Shown in pieces: positions 8,771 through 17,174 of a stretch of DNA of 64,000 nt. Both the position numbers and the translations under genes were made by a program. The DNA comes from Janthinobacterium sp. TB1-E2 (GTDB lineage Bacteria > Pseudomonadota > Gammaproteobacteria > Burkholderiales > Burkholderiaceae_D): contig NZ_CP142523.1 in NCBI RefSeq assembly GCF_036885605.1, forward strand, positions 2,852,001 through 2,916,000, given 5' to 3'. Numbering within the stretch: position 1 is the stretch's first letter; the number at the start of each line of letters is the position of its first letter. The notes under the pieces were generated by a model, which saw nothing but the letters and a program-made list of their open reading frames with translations, was not told the DNA's origin and searched no databases.

Positions 8771-9652
8771 ATGATCGAAGCGAGCATCAAATCCGTGCAA
8801 TGCATCTCCCCCGCAGGCTTGCATACCATGTCGTACAAGGAGTGGGGCGCTGCCGATAATCCGAACGTGCTCGTTTGCGCCCACGGCGTGACGCGCGTGG
8901 CGGACGACTTCGACAACCTGGCGCGCGCCATGGCCAGCGATTACCGCGTGATCTGCCCCGACGTGGTGGGTCGCGGGCGCTCGGGCTGGCTGGCCAATCC
9001 GCAGTTCTACCGCGTGCCGCAATATGTGAGCGACATGGTGACCCTGCTGGCGCGCGTGCTGGCCAATGGCGAGCGCCAGACGGTGGACTGGTTCGGCACG
9101 TCGATGGGCGGCTTGATCGGCCTGGGCCTGGCATCGTTGCCGCACAGCCCGATCAGCAAGCTGGTCCTGAACGATATCGGCCCGACTCTGGCGCCGGAAG
9201 CCTTGCAGCGCATCGGCGACTACATCGGCCAGGACTTGCGTTTCGAGACCTTCGAGCAGGGCGCCAAGTTCGTGCGCGACGTGTCCGCCAGCTTCGGCCC
9301 GCACACGGATGCGGAATGGCATAAACTGGCGGTGGATGTGTTGCGGCAAGATAAGGATGGCCACTGGCGCCGCCACTATGATATGGGACTGGCCATGCCG
9401 TTCCGCTCGGCCACGCCGGAATCGGCGGCCAGCGACGAAGCCATGCTGTGGGCCGCATATGATGCCGTGCGCTGCCCCACCTTGCTGGTGCGCGGCTCGG
9501 AATCCGATCTGCTGTCGCACGAAACGGCCACGCGCATGCTCGGTCGCGGCCCGAAGGCGGAGCTGGTGGAAATCGCCGGCGTGGGCCATGCGCCCACTTT
9601 CGTCCACGACGACCAGATCGCCATCGCCCGCAGGTTTTTGCTGGGTAAGTAA
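8771..9652 (+). CDS. Alpha/beta-fold hydrolase
   Basis: A 293-residue cytosolic hydrolase with no signal peptide. The oxyanion region CAHGVTRVADDF, nucleophile elbow GTSMGG (Ser about 117), the acid in GSESDLL and the catalytic His in GVGHAP follow the canonical order. The substrate is unknown. Weak similarity to ester or haloalkane-type hydrolases is all that can be said. RidA and RelA follow on the same strand (54 bp and 39 bp gaps), so the three may be one transcript. Confidence 0.85.
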   Translation: MIEASIKSVQCISPAGLHTMSYKEWGAADNPNVLVCAHGVTRVADDFDNLARAMASDYRVICPDVVGRGRSGWLANPQFYRVPQYVSDMVTLLARVLANGERQTVDWFGTSMGGLIGLGLASLPHSPISKLVLNDIGPTLAPEALQRIGDYIGQDLRFETFEQGAKFVRDVSASFGPHTDAEWHKLAVDVLRQDKDGHWRRHYDMGLAMPFRSATPESAASDEAMLWAAYDAVRCPTLLVRGSESDLLSHETATRMLGRGPKAELVEIAGVGHAPTFVHDDQIAIARRFLLGK

Positions 9653-9706
9653 GAAGGCAACAAGCAATACCGCTGTACAGATTTTGAAACAACCGAAAGA
9701 AGAAGC

Positions 9707-10057
9707 ATGGAAATTACACGACTGCACGTAGGCAAACGCCTCTCCGAAGTAGCGATACACAACAACACCATCTACCTGGCTGGCCAGATCGCCGAAGACA
9801 CCACGCAAGGCATCGTCGGCCAGACGCGCGAAGTGCTGGGCCACGTCGACCGTTTGCTGATGGAAGCGGGCAGCGACAAGACTTGCATCCTGTCGTGCCA
9901 GATCTACATCGCCGACATGAAGGATTTCCCCGGCATGAATGAAGTGTGGGATGACTGGGTCGCCTCCGGCCACACGCCGCCGCGCGCCACGGTGGAAGCG
10001 AAGCTGGCCAATCCGGCATGCCTGGTTGAAATCGTCGTCATCGCTGCAGAACGTTAA
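9707..10057 (+). CDS. RidA/YjgF-family imine deaminase-like protein
   Basis: A 116-residue protein of the RidA superfamily. PPRATVEAKLANPACLVEI contains the conserved Arg that binds the imine carboxylate; IYLAGQIAED near the N-terminus is the other hallmark. RidA proteins hydrolyse reactive enamine/imine intermediates from PLP enzymes, but subfamilies differ and this one is shorter than classical RidA (about 128). A purine-rich AAAGAAGAAG precedes the ATG. It lies between the hydrolase and relA. Confidence 0.9.
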   Translation: MEITRLHVGKRLSEVAIHNNTIYLAGQIAEDTTQGIVGQTREVLGHVDRLLMEAGSDKTCILSCQIYIADMKDFPGMNEVWDDWVASGHTPPRATVEAKLANPACLVEIVVIAAER

Positions 10058-10096
10058 GTTTTCAAGTTGTTCAGTCATTAAGTTTAAAGGTAATAC

Positions 10097-12349
10097 ATGG
10101 TTTCCATCTCGGCCCCGAATAGCGCCACATCGGAACAACTGGTAGAGGGCTTGAGTGCGCCGGACTGCGCGCGCGTGCTGGACGCGCTCGCGTATGCCAC
10201 CGAAGCATATGGCGACAAGCAGACCTTTGCCGGCCGCTCCGCGCTGGAGTTCGCCATCGGCGTGGCCACCACCCTGGCTTTTCTGCGCAGCGATGCGGAA
10301 ACGCGCATCGCCGGCCTGATGTTCGAGCTGACCTTGCTGGAACCCGATACGGCGGCCGACATCGAACCCCGCTTCGGCAAGCAGGTGTGCGACCTGGCCA
10401 CCGGCGTGCGCCAGCTGATCCGCTTGCGCGCGCTGACCCAGGCGCAGCACGGCAGCGCTGGCGGGCGCGGCAAGAATGCGGCGCAGCAAGCCGTGGCCCA
10501 GGTGGAAACCTTGCGCAAGATGTTGCTGGCGATGGCTTCCGACATGCGTGTCGTGCTGGTGCGCCTGGCCGCCTGCGTGACGACCTTGCGTTACTTTGCC
10601 GACTTGAAGCTGTTCAACGAAATGACGTGTGAATACGGCAAGGAAACCCTGGACCTGTACGCGCCGCTGGCCAACCGCCTCGGCATCTGGCAGCTGAAGT
10701 GGGAACTGGAAGACTTGTCGTTCCGCTTCATCGAACCGGAAGCGTATAAACGCATCGCCAAGATGCTGGAAGAAAAGCGCATGATGCGCGAGGGCTTCGT
10801 GTCCTCGGCAATCTTGCGCCTGCAGACGGAACTGGCTTCGGCCGGTATCCAGGCCGAAGTATTTGGCCGCCCGAAACACATTTACAGCATCTGGAACAAG
10901 ATGCGCGGCAAGGAGCTCGATTTCACGGCCCTGTACGACGTGCGCGCCTTCCGCGTCATCGTTGCCGACGTGAAAACCTGCTACACGGTGCTGGGCGTGG
11001 TTCACAATATCTGGACTCCCATCCCGAAAGAATTCGACGATTACATTTCACGGCCGAAACCGAACGGTTACCAGTCGCTGCATACGGTGGTGACGGCCGA
11101 AGATGGCCGTCCGCTGGAAGTGCAAATCCGCACCAATGAAATGCACAGCTTTGCCGAATACGGCGTGGCCGCGCACTGGCGCTACAAGGAAGAGGGCGGC
11201 TCGAATTTTGCCGGCCAAAAATACGACGAAAAGATCGCCTGGCTGCGCCAGCTGCTGGCCTGGAAAACGGAGGTGGCCGACGCCGTCGTGGGCCAGGAAG
11301 AAATCCAGCGCGAGTGGGTGGAAAAGTTGAAATCCGCCACCCTGGACGACCGCATCTTCGTCATGACGCCGCAAGCGCGCGTGCTGGAATTGCCCGTGGG
11401 CGCCACGCCCGTCGATTTTGCCTACCACCTGCACACGGACGTGGGCCACCGCTGCCGCGGCGCCAAGGTCGACGGCATCATGGTGCCCTTGAATACCCAG
11501 CTGAAAAACGGCCAGACCTGCGAAATCATCACGGCCAAGGGCGCGCCGGGCACGGCCGGGCCGTCGCGCGACTGGCTCAGCGCCGGCTACGCCGTCAGCA
11601 CGCGCACGCGCTCGAAAATCCGCGCCTGGTTCCACGCCATCGACATGCAGGAAACCCTGGCCCATGGCCGCGCGCTGGTGGAAAAATCGTTGCAGCGCGA
11701 AGGCAAGACGGCCGTCAACCTTGAGGCGCTGGCGCAAAAGCTGGGCTTTGCGAAAGTCGACGAGCTGTTCCTGTCGGTGGGCAAGGATGAATTCAGCCTG
11801 CGTCACGTGGAGCAGGCGCTGCACGACAATGGCGAAGTGGTGGTGCCGGAAGACGCCGTGCTGGTCGGTAAAAGCCGCGCTTCCAGCGTGGAACAGGGCG
11901 CCAAGTCCGGCGTGCTGGTGGTGGGCACCGAAGGCTTGATGACGGTGCTGGCTAAGTGCTGCAAGCCGGCGCCGCCGGACAGCATCGTCGGTTTTGTCAC
12001 ACGCGGCAAGGGCGTGTCGATCCACCGCGCCACCTGCAAGAACTTCGAGGAAATGCGTGCCAAGTCGCCCGAGCGCGTGATCTTCACGGAATGGGGCAGC
12101 ACGGGCGGACACGACACGGTGTATCCGGTTGACATCTTCATCCTGGCCGGTGACCGTCAGGGCTTGCTGCGCGACATCTCCGAAATCTTTTCGCGCGAAA
12201 AGATCAACGTCATCGGCGTCAACACCCAAAGCGCCAAGGGCCAGGCCCGCATGACCTTTACGGCCGAGATCAGTTCGACGGCGCAGTTGCTGAAGGCGCT
12301 GAATGTGATCAAGGATGTGAGCGGTGTTCTTGAAGCAAGGCGCAGTTAG
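10097..12349 (+). CDS. relA: (p)ppGpp synthetase RelA
   Basis: A 750-residue long RSH protein. The order is a degenerate N-terminal hydrolase-like domain (about 45-200), synthetase domain (RPKPNGYQSLHTVV at about 317), TGS domain (from about 417, IFVMTPQARVLELPVGATP) and C-terminal ACT domain (from about 675, VDIFILAGDRQGLLRDIS). The His-Asp pair of bifunctional SpoT enzymes is replaced by FE (IAGLMFELTLLE), so this should be the ribosome-associated synthetase rather than the hydrolase. AAAGG lies 7 nt before the ATG. It makes the stringent-response alarmone on amino-acid starvation. Confidence 0.95.
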   Translation: MVSISAPNSATSEQLVEGLSAPDCARVLDALAYATEAYGDKQTFAGRSALEFAIGVATTLAFLRSDAETRIAGLMFELTLLEPDTAADIEPRFGKQVCDLATGVRQLIRLRALTQAQHGSAGGRGKNAAQQAVAQVETLRKMLLAMASDMRVVLVRLAACVTTLRYFADLKLFNEMTCEYGKETLDLYAPLANRLGIWQLKWELEDLSFRFIEPEAYKRIAKMLEEKRMMREGFVSSAILRLQTELASAGIQAEVFGRPKHIYSIWNKMRGKELDFTALYDVRAFRVIVADVKTCYTVLGVVHNIWTPIPKEFDDYISRPKPNGYQSLHTVVTAEDGRPLEVQIRTNEMHSFAEYGVAAHWRYKEEGGSNFAGQKYDEKIAWLRQLLAWKTEVADAVVGQEEIQREWVEKLKSATLDDRIFVMTPQARVLELPVGATPVDFAYHLHTDVGHRCRGAKVDGIMVPLNTQLKNGQTCEIITAKGAPGTAGPSRDWLSAGYAVSTRTRSKIRAWFHAIDMQETLAHGRALVEKSLQREGKTAVNLEALAQKLGFAKVDELFLSVGKDEFSLRHVEQALHDNGEVVVPEDAVLVGKSRASSVEQGAKSGVLVVGTEGLMTVLAKCCKPAPPDSIVGFVTRGKGVSIHRATCKNFEEMRAKSPERVIFTEWGSTGGHDTVYPVDIFILAGDRQGLLRDISEIFSREKINVIGVNTQSAKGQARMTFTAEISSTAQLLKALNVIKDVSGVLEARRS

Positions 12350-12376
12350 TCTTGTTGAACCCCAAGTACAGAAGCT

Positions 12377-12403
12377 GGGGTCAGACCCGGCGGGTCTGAC
12401 CCC
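12377..12403. repeat. GGGGTCAGACCC palindrome, copy 1
   Basis: A perfect 12-bp inverted repeat (arm GGGGTCAGACCC, loop GGC) between the convergent relA and cation-efflux genes. An identical 27-bp copy occurs at 40694-40720 and a variant at 14377-14417, so it is a dispersed element. It could also fold as a terminator stem, but there is no T-tract. Confidence 0.85.
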
Positions 12404-12411
12404 GGTCCTTG

Positions 12412-13368
12412 CTAGTGGGTTTTGTCTCCCGCATGTAGTCCCGCCATTGTGGCCGTCTCCGGCTGCAGAGTGATGTGGTCTATCCCATGCTTACTCAGTA
12501 ACATCTTCTTGATCGCCCGCAATACCTTCGGCCAATGGTCGAGGTGTTCGATTTCCACGTGGCCGATCAGGGCTGGCTGGCCGGGCGACATGTCCCATAC
12601 GTGCAGGTCGTGCACGGCAATCACGCCGTCCACCTGCTCCACGTCCGCGCCCACCTGGATGTAGTCGATGTGCATGGGCACGCCTTCCATCAGGAAGTGG
12701 TACGACTCTTTCAATACCCCGAACGTGGACTTCAGGATCAGCAGGGACACCAGCACGGACAGCAGCGGGTCGATCTGCATCCAGCCCGTAAAGTAAATCA
12801 CGGCGCCGGCGACGATGGCGGCGACCGAGCCGAGCAAATCGCCCATCACGTGCACGAGGGCGGCGCGCGTGTTCACGCTTTGCTTGTCTTTCGACAAGAC
12901 CCACGCCACCACCAGATTGATGGCCAGGCCGATGAAGGCGACGACGAAGACCATGCCGCCTTGCACGGTTTGCGGCGCGGAAAAGCGCTGCACGGCTTCA
13001 TAGCAGATCCAGCCCACCACGCACAGCATGGCCAGGCCGTTGACGAAGGCGGCCAGCGCCTCGGCGCGGCCGAAGCCGAACGAGTGGCGCGGCGACGGCG
13101 GACGGCGCGCGATGAGCTGCGCCAGCAGGGCCAGGCCCAGCGCGGCCGCGTCCGTGACCATGTGGCCCGCGTCGGAAATCAGGGCCAGCGAATTGGACAT
13201 GAAACCGGCGATGACTTCGATGCCGGCGAATGACAGGGTCAGCCCCAGCGCCCACGCGAGGATGCTCTGGCTGCGCCCCTCGAACGAGTGGGTATGCTTG
13301 GCGTCGCCTTTCAGGTGGGCGTGCAAATGGGTGGCGTCGTGTTCGGTGTTGTCGTGCGTGGGATGCAT
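12412..13368 (-). CDS. Cation diffusion facilitator (CzcD/ZitB-like)
   Basis: A 318-residue CDF transporter with six membrane segments. The metal-site motifs are SDAGHMVTDAAA in TM2 and HVMGDLLGS in TM5 (HxxxD/DxxxD pattern). A His-rich N-terminus (THLHAHLKGDAKHTH) and a C-terminal cytoplasmic ferredoxin-like domain (HDLHVWDMSPGQPAL) are typical. These proteins export Zn2+, sometimes Co2+ or Cd2+, in exchange for protons; metal specificity is not certain. A terminator separates it from the upstream pirin gene. Confidence 0.93.
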   Translation of the reverse strand: MHPTHDNTEHDATHLHAHLKGDAKHTHSFEGRSQSILAWALGLTLSFAGIEVIAGFMSNSLALISDAGHMVTDAAALGLALLAQLIARRPPSPRHSFGFGRAEALAAFVNGLAMLCVVGWICYEAVQRFSAPQTVQGGMVFVVAFIGLAINLVVAWVLSKDKQSVNTRAALVHVMGDLLGSVAAIVAGAVIYFTGWMQIDPLLSVLVSLLILKSTFGVLKESYHFLMEGVPMHIDYIQVGADVEQVDGVIAVHDLHVWDMSPGQPALIGHVEIEHLDHWPKVLRAIKKMLLSKHGIDHITLQPETATMAGLHAGDKTH

Positions 13369-13432
13369 GGAATGCTTTGTGGAATGATGTTGCCGTCAGT
13401 GTAATTGAAAAGCAACAAAATAGTCGGCGCAT

Positions 13433-13468
13433 AAAAAAACCTGCAGGCCGCGAGGCACTGCAGGTTTT
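13433..13468 (-). terminator. Rho-independent terminator of pirin gene
   Basis: Stem 13436-13446 with 13458-13468 (11 bp, CCTGCAG core) and an A-run at 13433-13439 that is a U-tract on the minus strand. Located just past the pirin stop codon. Confidence 0.88.
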
Positions 13469-13485
13469 ACCTGGAGCAAATAATT

Positions 13486-14361
13486 TTACTGCGCCGCCGT
13501 CTCGCCAAATTTCCCTTCGCGGAAATCCTGCACGGCCTGGAACACTTCCGCCTGGGTATTCATGACGAACGGGCCGTATTGCGCGATCGGTTCATTCAAG
13601 GGCTGGCCGGCGACGAGGATCACGCGGCCGCCTTCGGGCGCCTCGATGCGCACGCCGTCGCTGCCCGGCGTGTTGGCAAAGATCGCCATGCGCAGGGCGG
13701 GCACGGCCTTGCCGTCGACCTGCACTTCGCCACGAAACGTGTAGATGAAAGCATTATGGCCTGGCGGCAAGGGTTGCTCGAAGCTGGCACCGGCCGGCAA
13801 GTCGATATCGAGGTACAACGGTTCCGTCAGTTCGCGCTGCACGGCGCCCGTCACGCCATGGCTCTCGCCGGCGATCACTTGCACGGCCACGCCAGCGTCC
13901 GTCGTGTAGCGGGGGATCTCGCTGCTCGTGAAATCGCGGTACCACGGCGTGCGCATCTTGTCGCGCGCGGGCAGGTTCAGCCACAGCTGAAAACCTTCCA
14001 TCACGCCTTCTTCCTGCTCCGGCATTTCCGAGTGGATCACGCCGCTGCCGGCCGTCATCCATTGCACGCCGCCCGACGTCAGCAAGCCTTCGTTGCCCGC
14101 GCTGTCCTTGTGGCGCATGCGCCCCGTGATCATGTACGAGACCGTTTCAAAGCCGCGGTGCGGATGCTCGGGGAAGCCGGCGATATAGTCGTTCGGCTTG
14201 TCGCTGGCAAAGTTATCAAGCATCAAAAAAGGGTCGAGACGGCGCTGCAACTGCTGCGTCAGCACGCGGTTGATCTTCACGCCGGCGCCATCCATGACGG
14301 CCTGGCCGGCGATCACGCGCTCGACGGCGCGTGGCTTGTTGACGGTGGTGGTATCGCTCAT
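13486..14361 (-). CDS. Pirin-family bicupin protein
   Basis: A 291-residue pirin. The N-terminal cupin carries the metal ligands: HPHRGFETVSY (two His), then GSGVIHSE (His and Glu). The C-terminal cupin lacks metal residues, as in other pirins. Some bacterial pirins (E. coli YhhW) have quercetin 2,3-dioxygenase activity; others bind regulators. It lies 75 bp downstream of azoR on the same strand, so both are probably under the divergent LysR regulator, consistent with a response to quinones, flavonoids or other electrophiles. A variant dispersed palindrome sits in the gap. Confidence 0.93.
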   Translation of the reverse strand: MSDTTTVNKPRAVERVIAGQAVMDGAGVKINRVLTQQLQRRLDPFLMLDNFASDKPNDYIAGFPEHPHRGFETVSYMITGRMRHKDSAGNEGLLTSGGVQWMTAGSGVIHSEMPEQEEGVMEGFQLWLNLPARDKMRTPWYRDFTSSEIPRYTTDAGVAVQVIAGESHGVTGAVQRELTEPLYLDIDLPAGASFEQPLPPGHNAFIYTFRGEVQVDGKAVPALRMAIFANTPGSDGVRIEAPEGGRVILVAGQPLNEPIAQYGPFVMNTQAEVFQAVQDFREGKFGETAAQ

Positions 14362-14376
14362 TGTGTTCTCCTGTTT

Positions 14377-14417
14377 GGGGTCAGACCCGCCGGAACTCGG
14401 CGTCCCCGTCTGACCCC
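14377..14417. repeat. GGGGTCAGAC palindrome, variant copy 2
   Basis: GGGGTCAGAC (14377-14386) and GTCTGACCCC (14408-14417) flank a GC-rich insert with its own CGCCG/CGGCG pairing. It is a diverged, longer-loop form of the 12377 and 40694 elements and lies between azoR and pirin. Confidence 0.75.
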
Positions 14418-14436
14418 TTGTTGCGGCAGTCAGCTA

Positions 14437-15036
14437 TTACACCAGGATCGCGTTGATCTCGGCGTCCGCTTGCGCTTGCGCCTTGGCCACGGCTTCCGGA
14501 CCCATGCCCATGCCTTCCGAATACACATATTGCACGTCGGTCATGCCCAGGAAACCGAACATGGTGTTCAGGTAAGGCACCTGGCTATCGTTGGCGCTGT
14601 CGCGGTGCAAGCCGCCGCGGGACAGGCCCACATAGACTTTCTTGCCGCTCAACAGGCCAACTGGGCCGTTTTCCGTGTACTTGAAGGTGACGTTGGCGCG
14701 GGCAATCGCGTCGAACCAGCTTTTCAGTTGCACGGTGATGCCGAAGTTGTACATCGGCGCGCCGATGACGATCACGTCAGCTGCTTGCACTTGCGCAATC
14801 AGCGCGTCGTCCAGCGCGATGCGGGCCGATTGTTCCGGCGTGCGTTTGTCGGCCGGCGTGAACAGCGCTTGCAGGGTCGGTTCGTCGAGCACGGGGTGCG
14901 GTGCGGCAGCCAGGTCGCGGCGGACGAGGGCGGCGCCAGGGTTGGCCGCTTCTACGCGGGCGACGATGGCGTCAGCCAGGCGGGTCGAGGCGGAACCGGT
15001 GCTGCGGGCGCTGGAATTGATTTGCAGGATGTTCAT
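14437..15036 (-). CDS. azoR: FMN-dependent NADH-azoreductase/quinone reductase
   Basis: A 199-residue flavodoxin-like protein. N-terminal [17 protein letters not shown] binds the FMN phosphate, and [10 protein letters not shown] is the diagnostic AzoR/NAD(P)H-quinone-oxidoreductase motif. These enzymes perform two-electron reduction of quinones and azo compounds, limiting thiol stress. Divergent from a LysR regulator with 126 bp between, the usual arrangement for an inducible azoR, and followed by pirin. Confidence 0.94.
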   Translation of the reverse strand: MNILQINSSARSTGSASTRLADAIVARVEAANPGAALVRRDLAAAPHPVLDEPTLQALFTPADKRTPEQSARIALDDALIAQVQAADVIVIGAPMYNFGITVQLKSWFDAIARANVTFKYTENGPVGLLSGKKVYVGLSRGGLHRDSANDSQVPYLNTMFGFLGMTDVQYVYSEGMGMGPEAVAKAQAQADAEINAILV

Positions 15037-15084
15037 CTTGTTTTCTCCGTTGTGAGGTGTCTTGCGATGGATGAACTATAGCAA

Positions 15085-15103
15085 TTCCAAAATTGATGCG
15101 GAA
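15085..15103. promoter_or_regulatory. Candidate LysR-type box in azoR-lysR intergene
   Basis: TTCC-N11-GGAA, an interrupted palindrome with the T-N11-A geometry typical of LysR-type regulator sites, located between the divergent azoR and lysR-type genes. Binding is inferred from position and geometry only. Confidence 0.4.
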
Positions 15104-15162
15104 GCCGTTAAAATGGATAACATTAATCCACCAATGGAACAATTGAGTGTAAAGGTCAACAT

Positions 15163-16068
15163 ATGGATATCGATCCCGGAGATTTGCTGCTGTTTGCCAG
15201 AGTCGTCGAATGCGGCAGTTTCAGTCGCGCCGCCGTGCGCGTGGACTTGCCCAAATCGACGCTGTCGCGGCGCATCTCGCTGCTGGAAGCGAAGTTGGGC
15301 GAACGATTGCTGCTGCGCACGACGCGCAAGCTGGCGCTGACGGAGTTTGGCGCCAGCCTGCTCGAGCATGCGCGCAAGGTGGTCGAGGAAACGGAGGCGG
15401 CCGGCGCCTTGGCACAGCACCGCCAGGCGGGGCCCAGCGGCTTGCTGCGCATTTCCATGCCGGCCGATTTCGGCGACACCCTGATGCGCCAGGTGCTGGC
15501 CGAGTTCGTGCGCCGCTATCCGGCCATTTCGCTGGAACTGGACTTGTCGGCGCGTCGTGTGGATTTGCTGGAAGAAAATTTCGACCTGGCCATCCGCATG
15601 GGCAATTTGCCCGACGACGCCAGCCTGTCCGCGCGCCGCGTGGCCTTCAGCACCCTGGCGTTGTATGCCTCGCCGAAATACACGAGCGTGCACGGCTTGC
15701 CCGAGCATCCCGACGATCTGTACGGCCACGATTTACTGAGCTTGCCGCGCGCCGTGCATGGCCTCGTGCACTGGACTTTGATCCGCGGCAAGACGACGTG
15801 GGAACGCGATCTGCCCGTGCGCCTGCTGGCCAATTCGCCGGAGTTGCTGGTGCGCATGGCGTGCACGGGCGTGGGCATCGCGGCCAGCACGGACCGCTTT
15901 GCCAAGGCCTATGTGGCGACGGGGGAATTGGTGCGCGTGCTGCCGGAGTGGAGTTTTCCGCTGGTTACGGGCTGGGCCGTTTTTCCCGGCCGGCGTTTGA
16001 TGCCGGCCAAGACGCGCGCGTTTCTCGATCTAATGGAGGAGATGTATCGCACGGACGCACCCGTATAG
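15163..16068 (+). CDS. LysR-family transcriptional regulator
   Basis: A 301-residue LysR-type regulator: N-terminal winged helix-turn-helix (ECGSFSRAAVRVDLPKSTLS and LEAKLGERLLLRTTRKLALT) and a C-terminal periplasmic-binding-like effector domain with GLLRISMPADFGDTL. It is divergent from azoR and therefore most likely controls azoR-pirin in response to an aromatic or quinone-like inducer. It converges on psd with an 18-bp gap. Confidence 0.93.
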   Translation: MDIDPGDLLLFARVVECGSFSRAAVRVDLPKSTLSRRISLLEAKLGERLLLRTTRKLALTEFGASLLEHARKVVEETEAAGALAQHRQAGPSGLLRISMPADFGDTLMRQVLAEFVRRYPAISLELDLSARRVDLLEENFDLAIRMGNLPDDASLSARRVAFSTLALYASPKYTSVHGLPEHPDDLYGHDLLSLPRAVHGLVHWTLIRGKTTWERDLPVRLLANSPELLVRMACTGVGIAASTDRFAKAYVATGELVRVLPEWSFPLVTGWAVFPGRRLMPAKTRAFLDLMEEMYRTDAPV

Positions 16069-16085
16069 GCGCGCGTCCGGATGCC

Positions 16086-16934
16086 TTACTTGGGCAGGTT
16101 GCCCATGACTTCGCCCAGCTGCACGGGGCCGGCCGGTTGCCAGCTGGCGTTAAATTGCACGGTGTCTTTCGGGAACAGCATGACGACGGTGGAACCGAGC
16201 AGGAAGCGGCCCAGTTCTTCGCCCTGTTTCAGCACGACATTGTCGTTCGCATAGCTCCAGTCGCGCACCTGGCCCGTGCGGGGCGGGTTGACGACGCCGT
16301 GCCAGACGGTGGCCATGCTGCCGACGATGGTGGCGCCGACCAATGTCATGACGAAGGGGCCGTTGGCCGTGTCAAATACGCAGACGACGCGCTCGTTGCG
16401 GGCGAACAGGCCGGGAATGCCGCGCGCCGTCGTCGGGTTGACGGAAAACAATTCACCGGGCACATAGATCATGCGCGTCAATCGGCCATCGCACGGCATG
16501 TGGATGCGGTGGTAGTCGCGCGGGCTCAGGTACAGATTGGCGAAGCTGCCGTGTTCGAACTGGGCCGCCAGGGACGCGTCGCCGCCGACCAGGGCCGTGG
16601 TGCTGAAGTTATGGCCCTTGGCCTGGAAGATCTGGTCCTTGTCGATCGTGCCGAACTGGCTGATGCGGCCATCGACGGGGCAGATGTAGTCGGCCTGGGC
16701 CAGCGGACGGGCATCGGGGCGCAGCGCGCGCGTGAAAAAGTCGTTGAAGCTCGTGTAGTGCGTGATGTCCGGGTCCAGCGCCTCATCCATGTTGACGTTG
16801 TAGCGGCCGACGAACCAGCGGATCAAACGCGTGGTCATGGCGCCGCCTTTGGCGCCGGCGATCCGGCCGGCAAAGTTGGTCAACGCTCCTTTTGGAAGCA
16901 GATATTGAGGCAGGACGGCAAGACGGTCAGACAC
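16086..16934 (-). CDS. psd: Phosphatidylserine decarboxylase
   Basis: A 282-residue proenzyme. The autocleavage site LGST (in GRFLLGSTVVMLFP, near the C-terminus) generates the pyruvoyl alpha chain; SPRDYHRIHMPCDG holds the catalytic His. It makes phosphatidylethanolamine at the inner membrane. I placed the start at GTG 16934 (VSDRLAVLPQYLLP) because AAAGG lies 9 nt upstream on the minus strand; an in-frame TTG at 16967 would add 11 residues with no family support. A TATAAT hexamer on the minus strand (16985-16980) may be its -10 box. Confidence 0.94.
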   Translation of the reverse strand: MSDRLAVLPQYLLPKGALTNFAGRIAGAKGGAMTTRLIRWFVGRYNVNMDEALDPDITHYTSFNDFFTRALRPDARPLAQADYICPVDGRISQFGTIDKDQIFQAKGHNFSTTALVGGDASLAAQFEHGSFANLYLSPRDYHRIHMPCDGRLTRMIYVPGELFSVNPTTARGIPGLFARNERVVCVFDTANGPFVMTLVGATIVGSMATVWHGVVNPPRTGQVRDWSYANDNVVLKQGEELGRFLLGSTVVMLFPKDTVQFNASWQPAGPVQLGEVMGNLPK

Positions 16935-17174
16935 GATGGGAAGCCTTTGACGGGATGATGGGAACAATGGTGAAAACGCATTATAGCGGCGATGTGGCGC
17001 GCAATGATATGCGCCGTATGCAAGGGTGCGTATCGCAGTCCGCCGCCGAATTTAATTTGCTGTAAGAAATATTTTCGGGAAACTGCGCCACTCGGAAAAA
17101 ATTGCAGCACAATACGGCGGCCTGTTTTTTAGCTTTTAGCCATTTTTATTCAGCCAACTTTTTTCAGCCAGGTC

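Noticed and set aside
8657..11005. A 782-codon minus-strand frame across hydrolase, ridA and relA
   Set aside because: It runs antisense through three well-supported genes; typical shadow frame.
13579..15081. A 500-codon plus-strand frame across pirin and azoR
   Set aside because: Antisense to two clear genes, crossing their intergene; no motifs.
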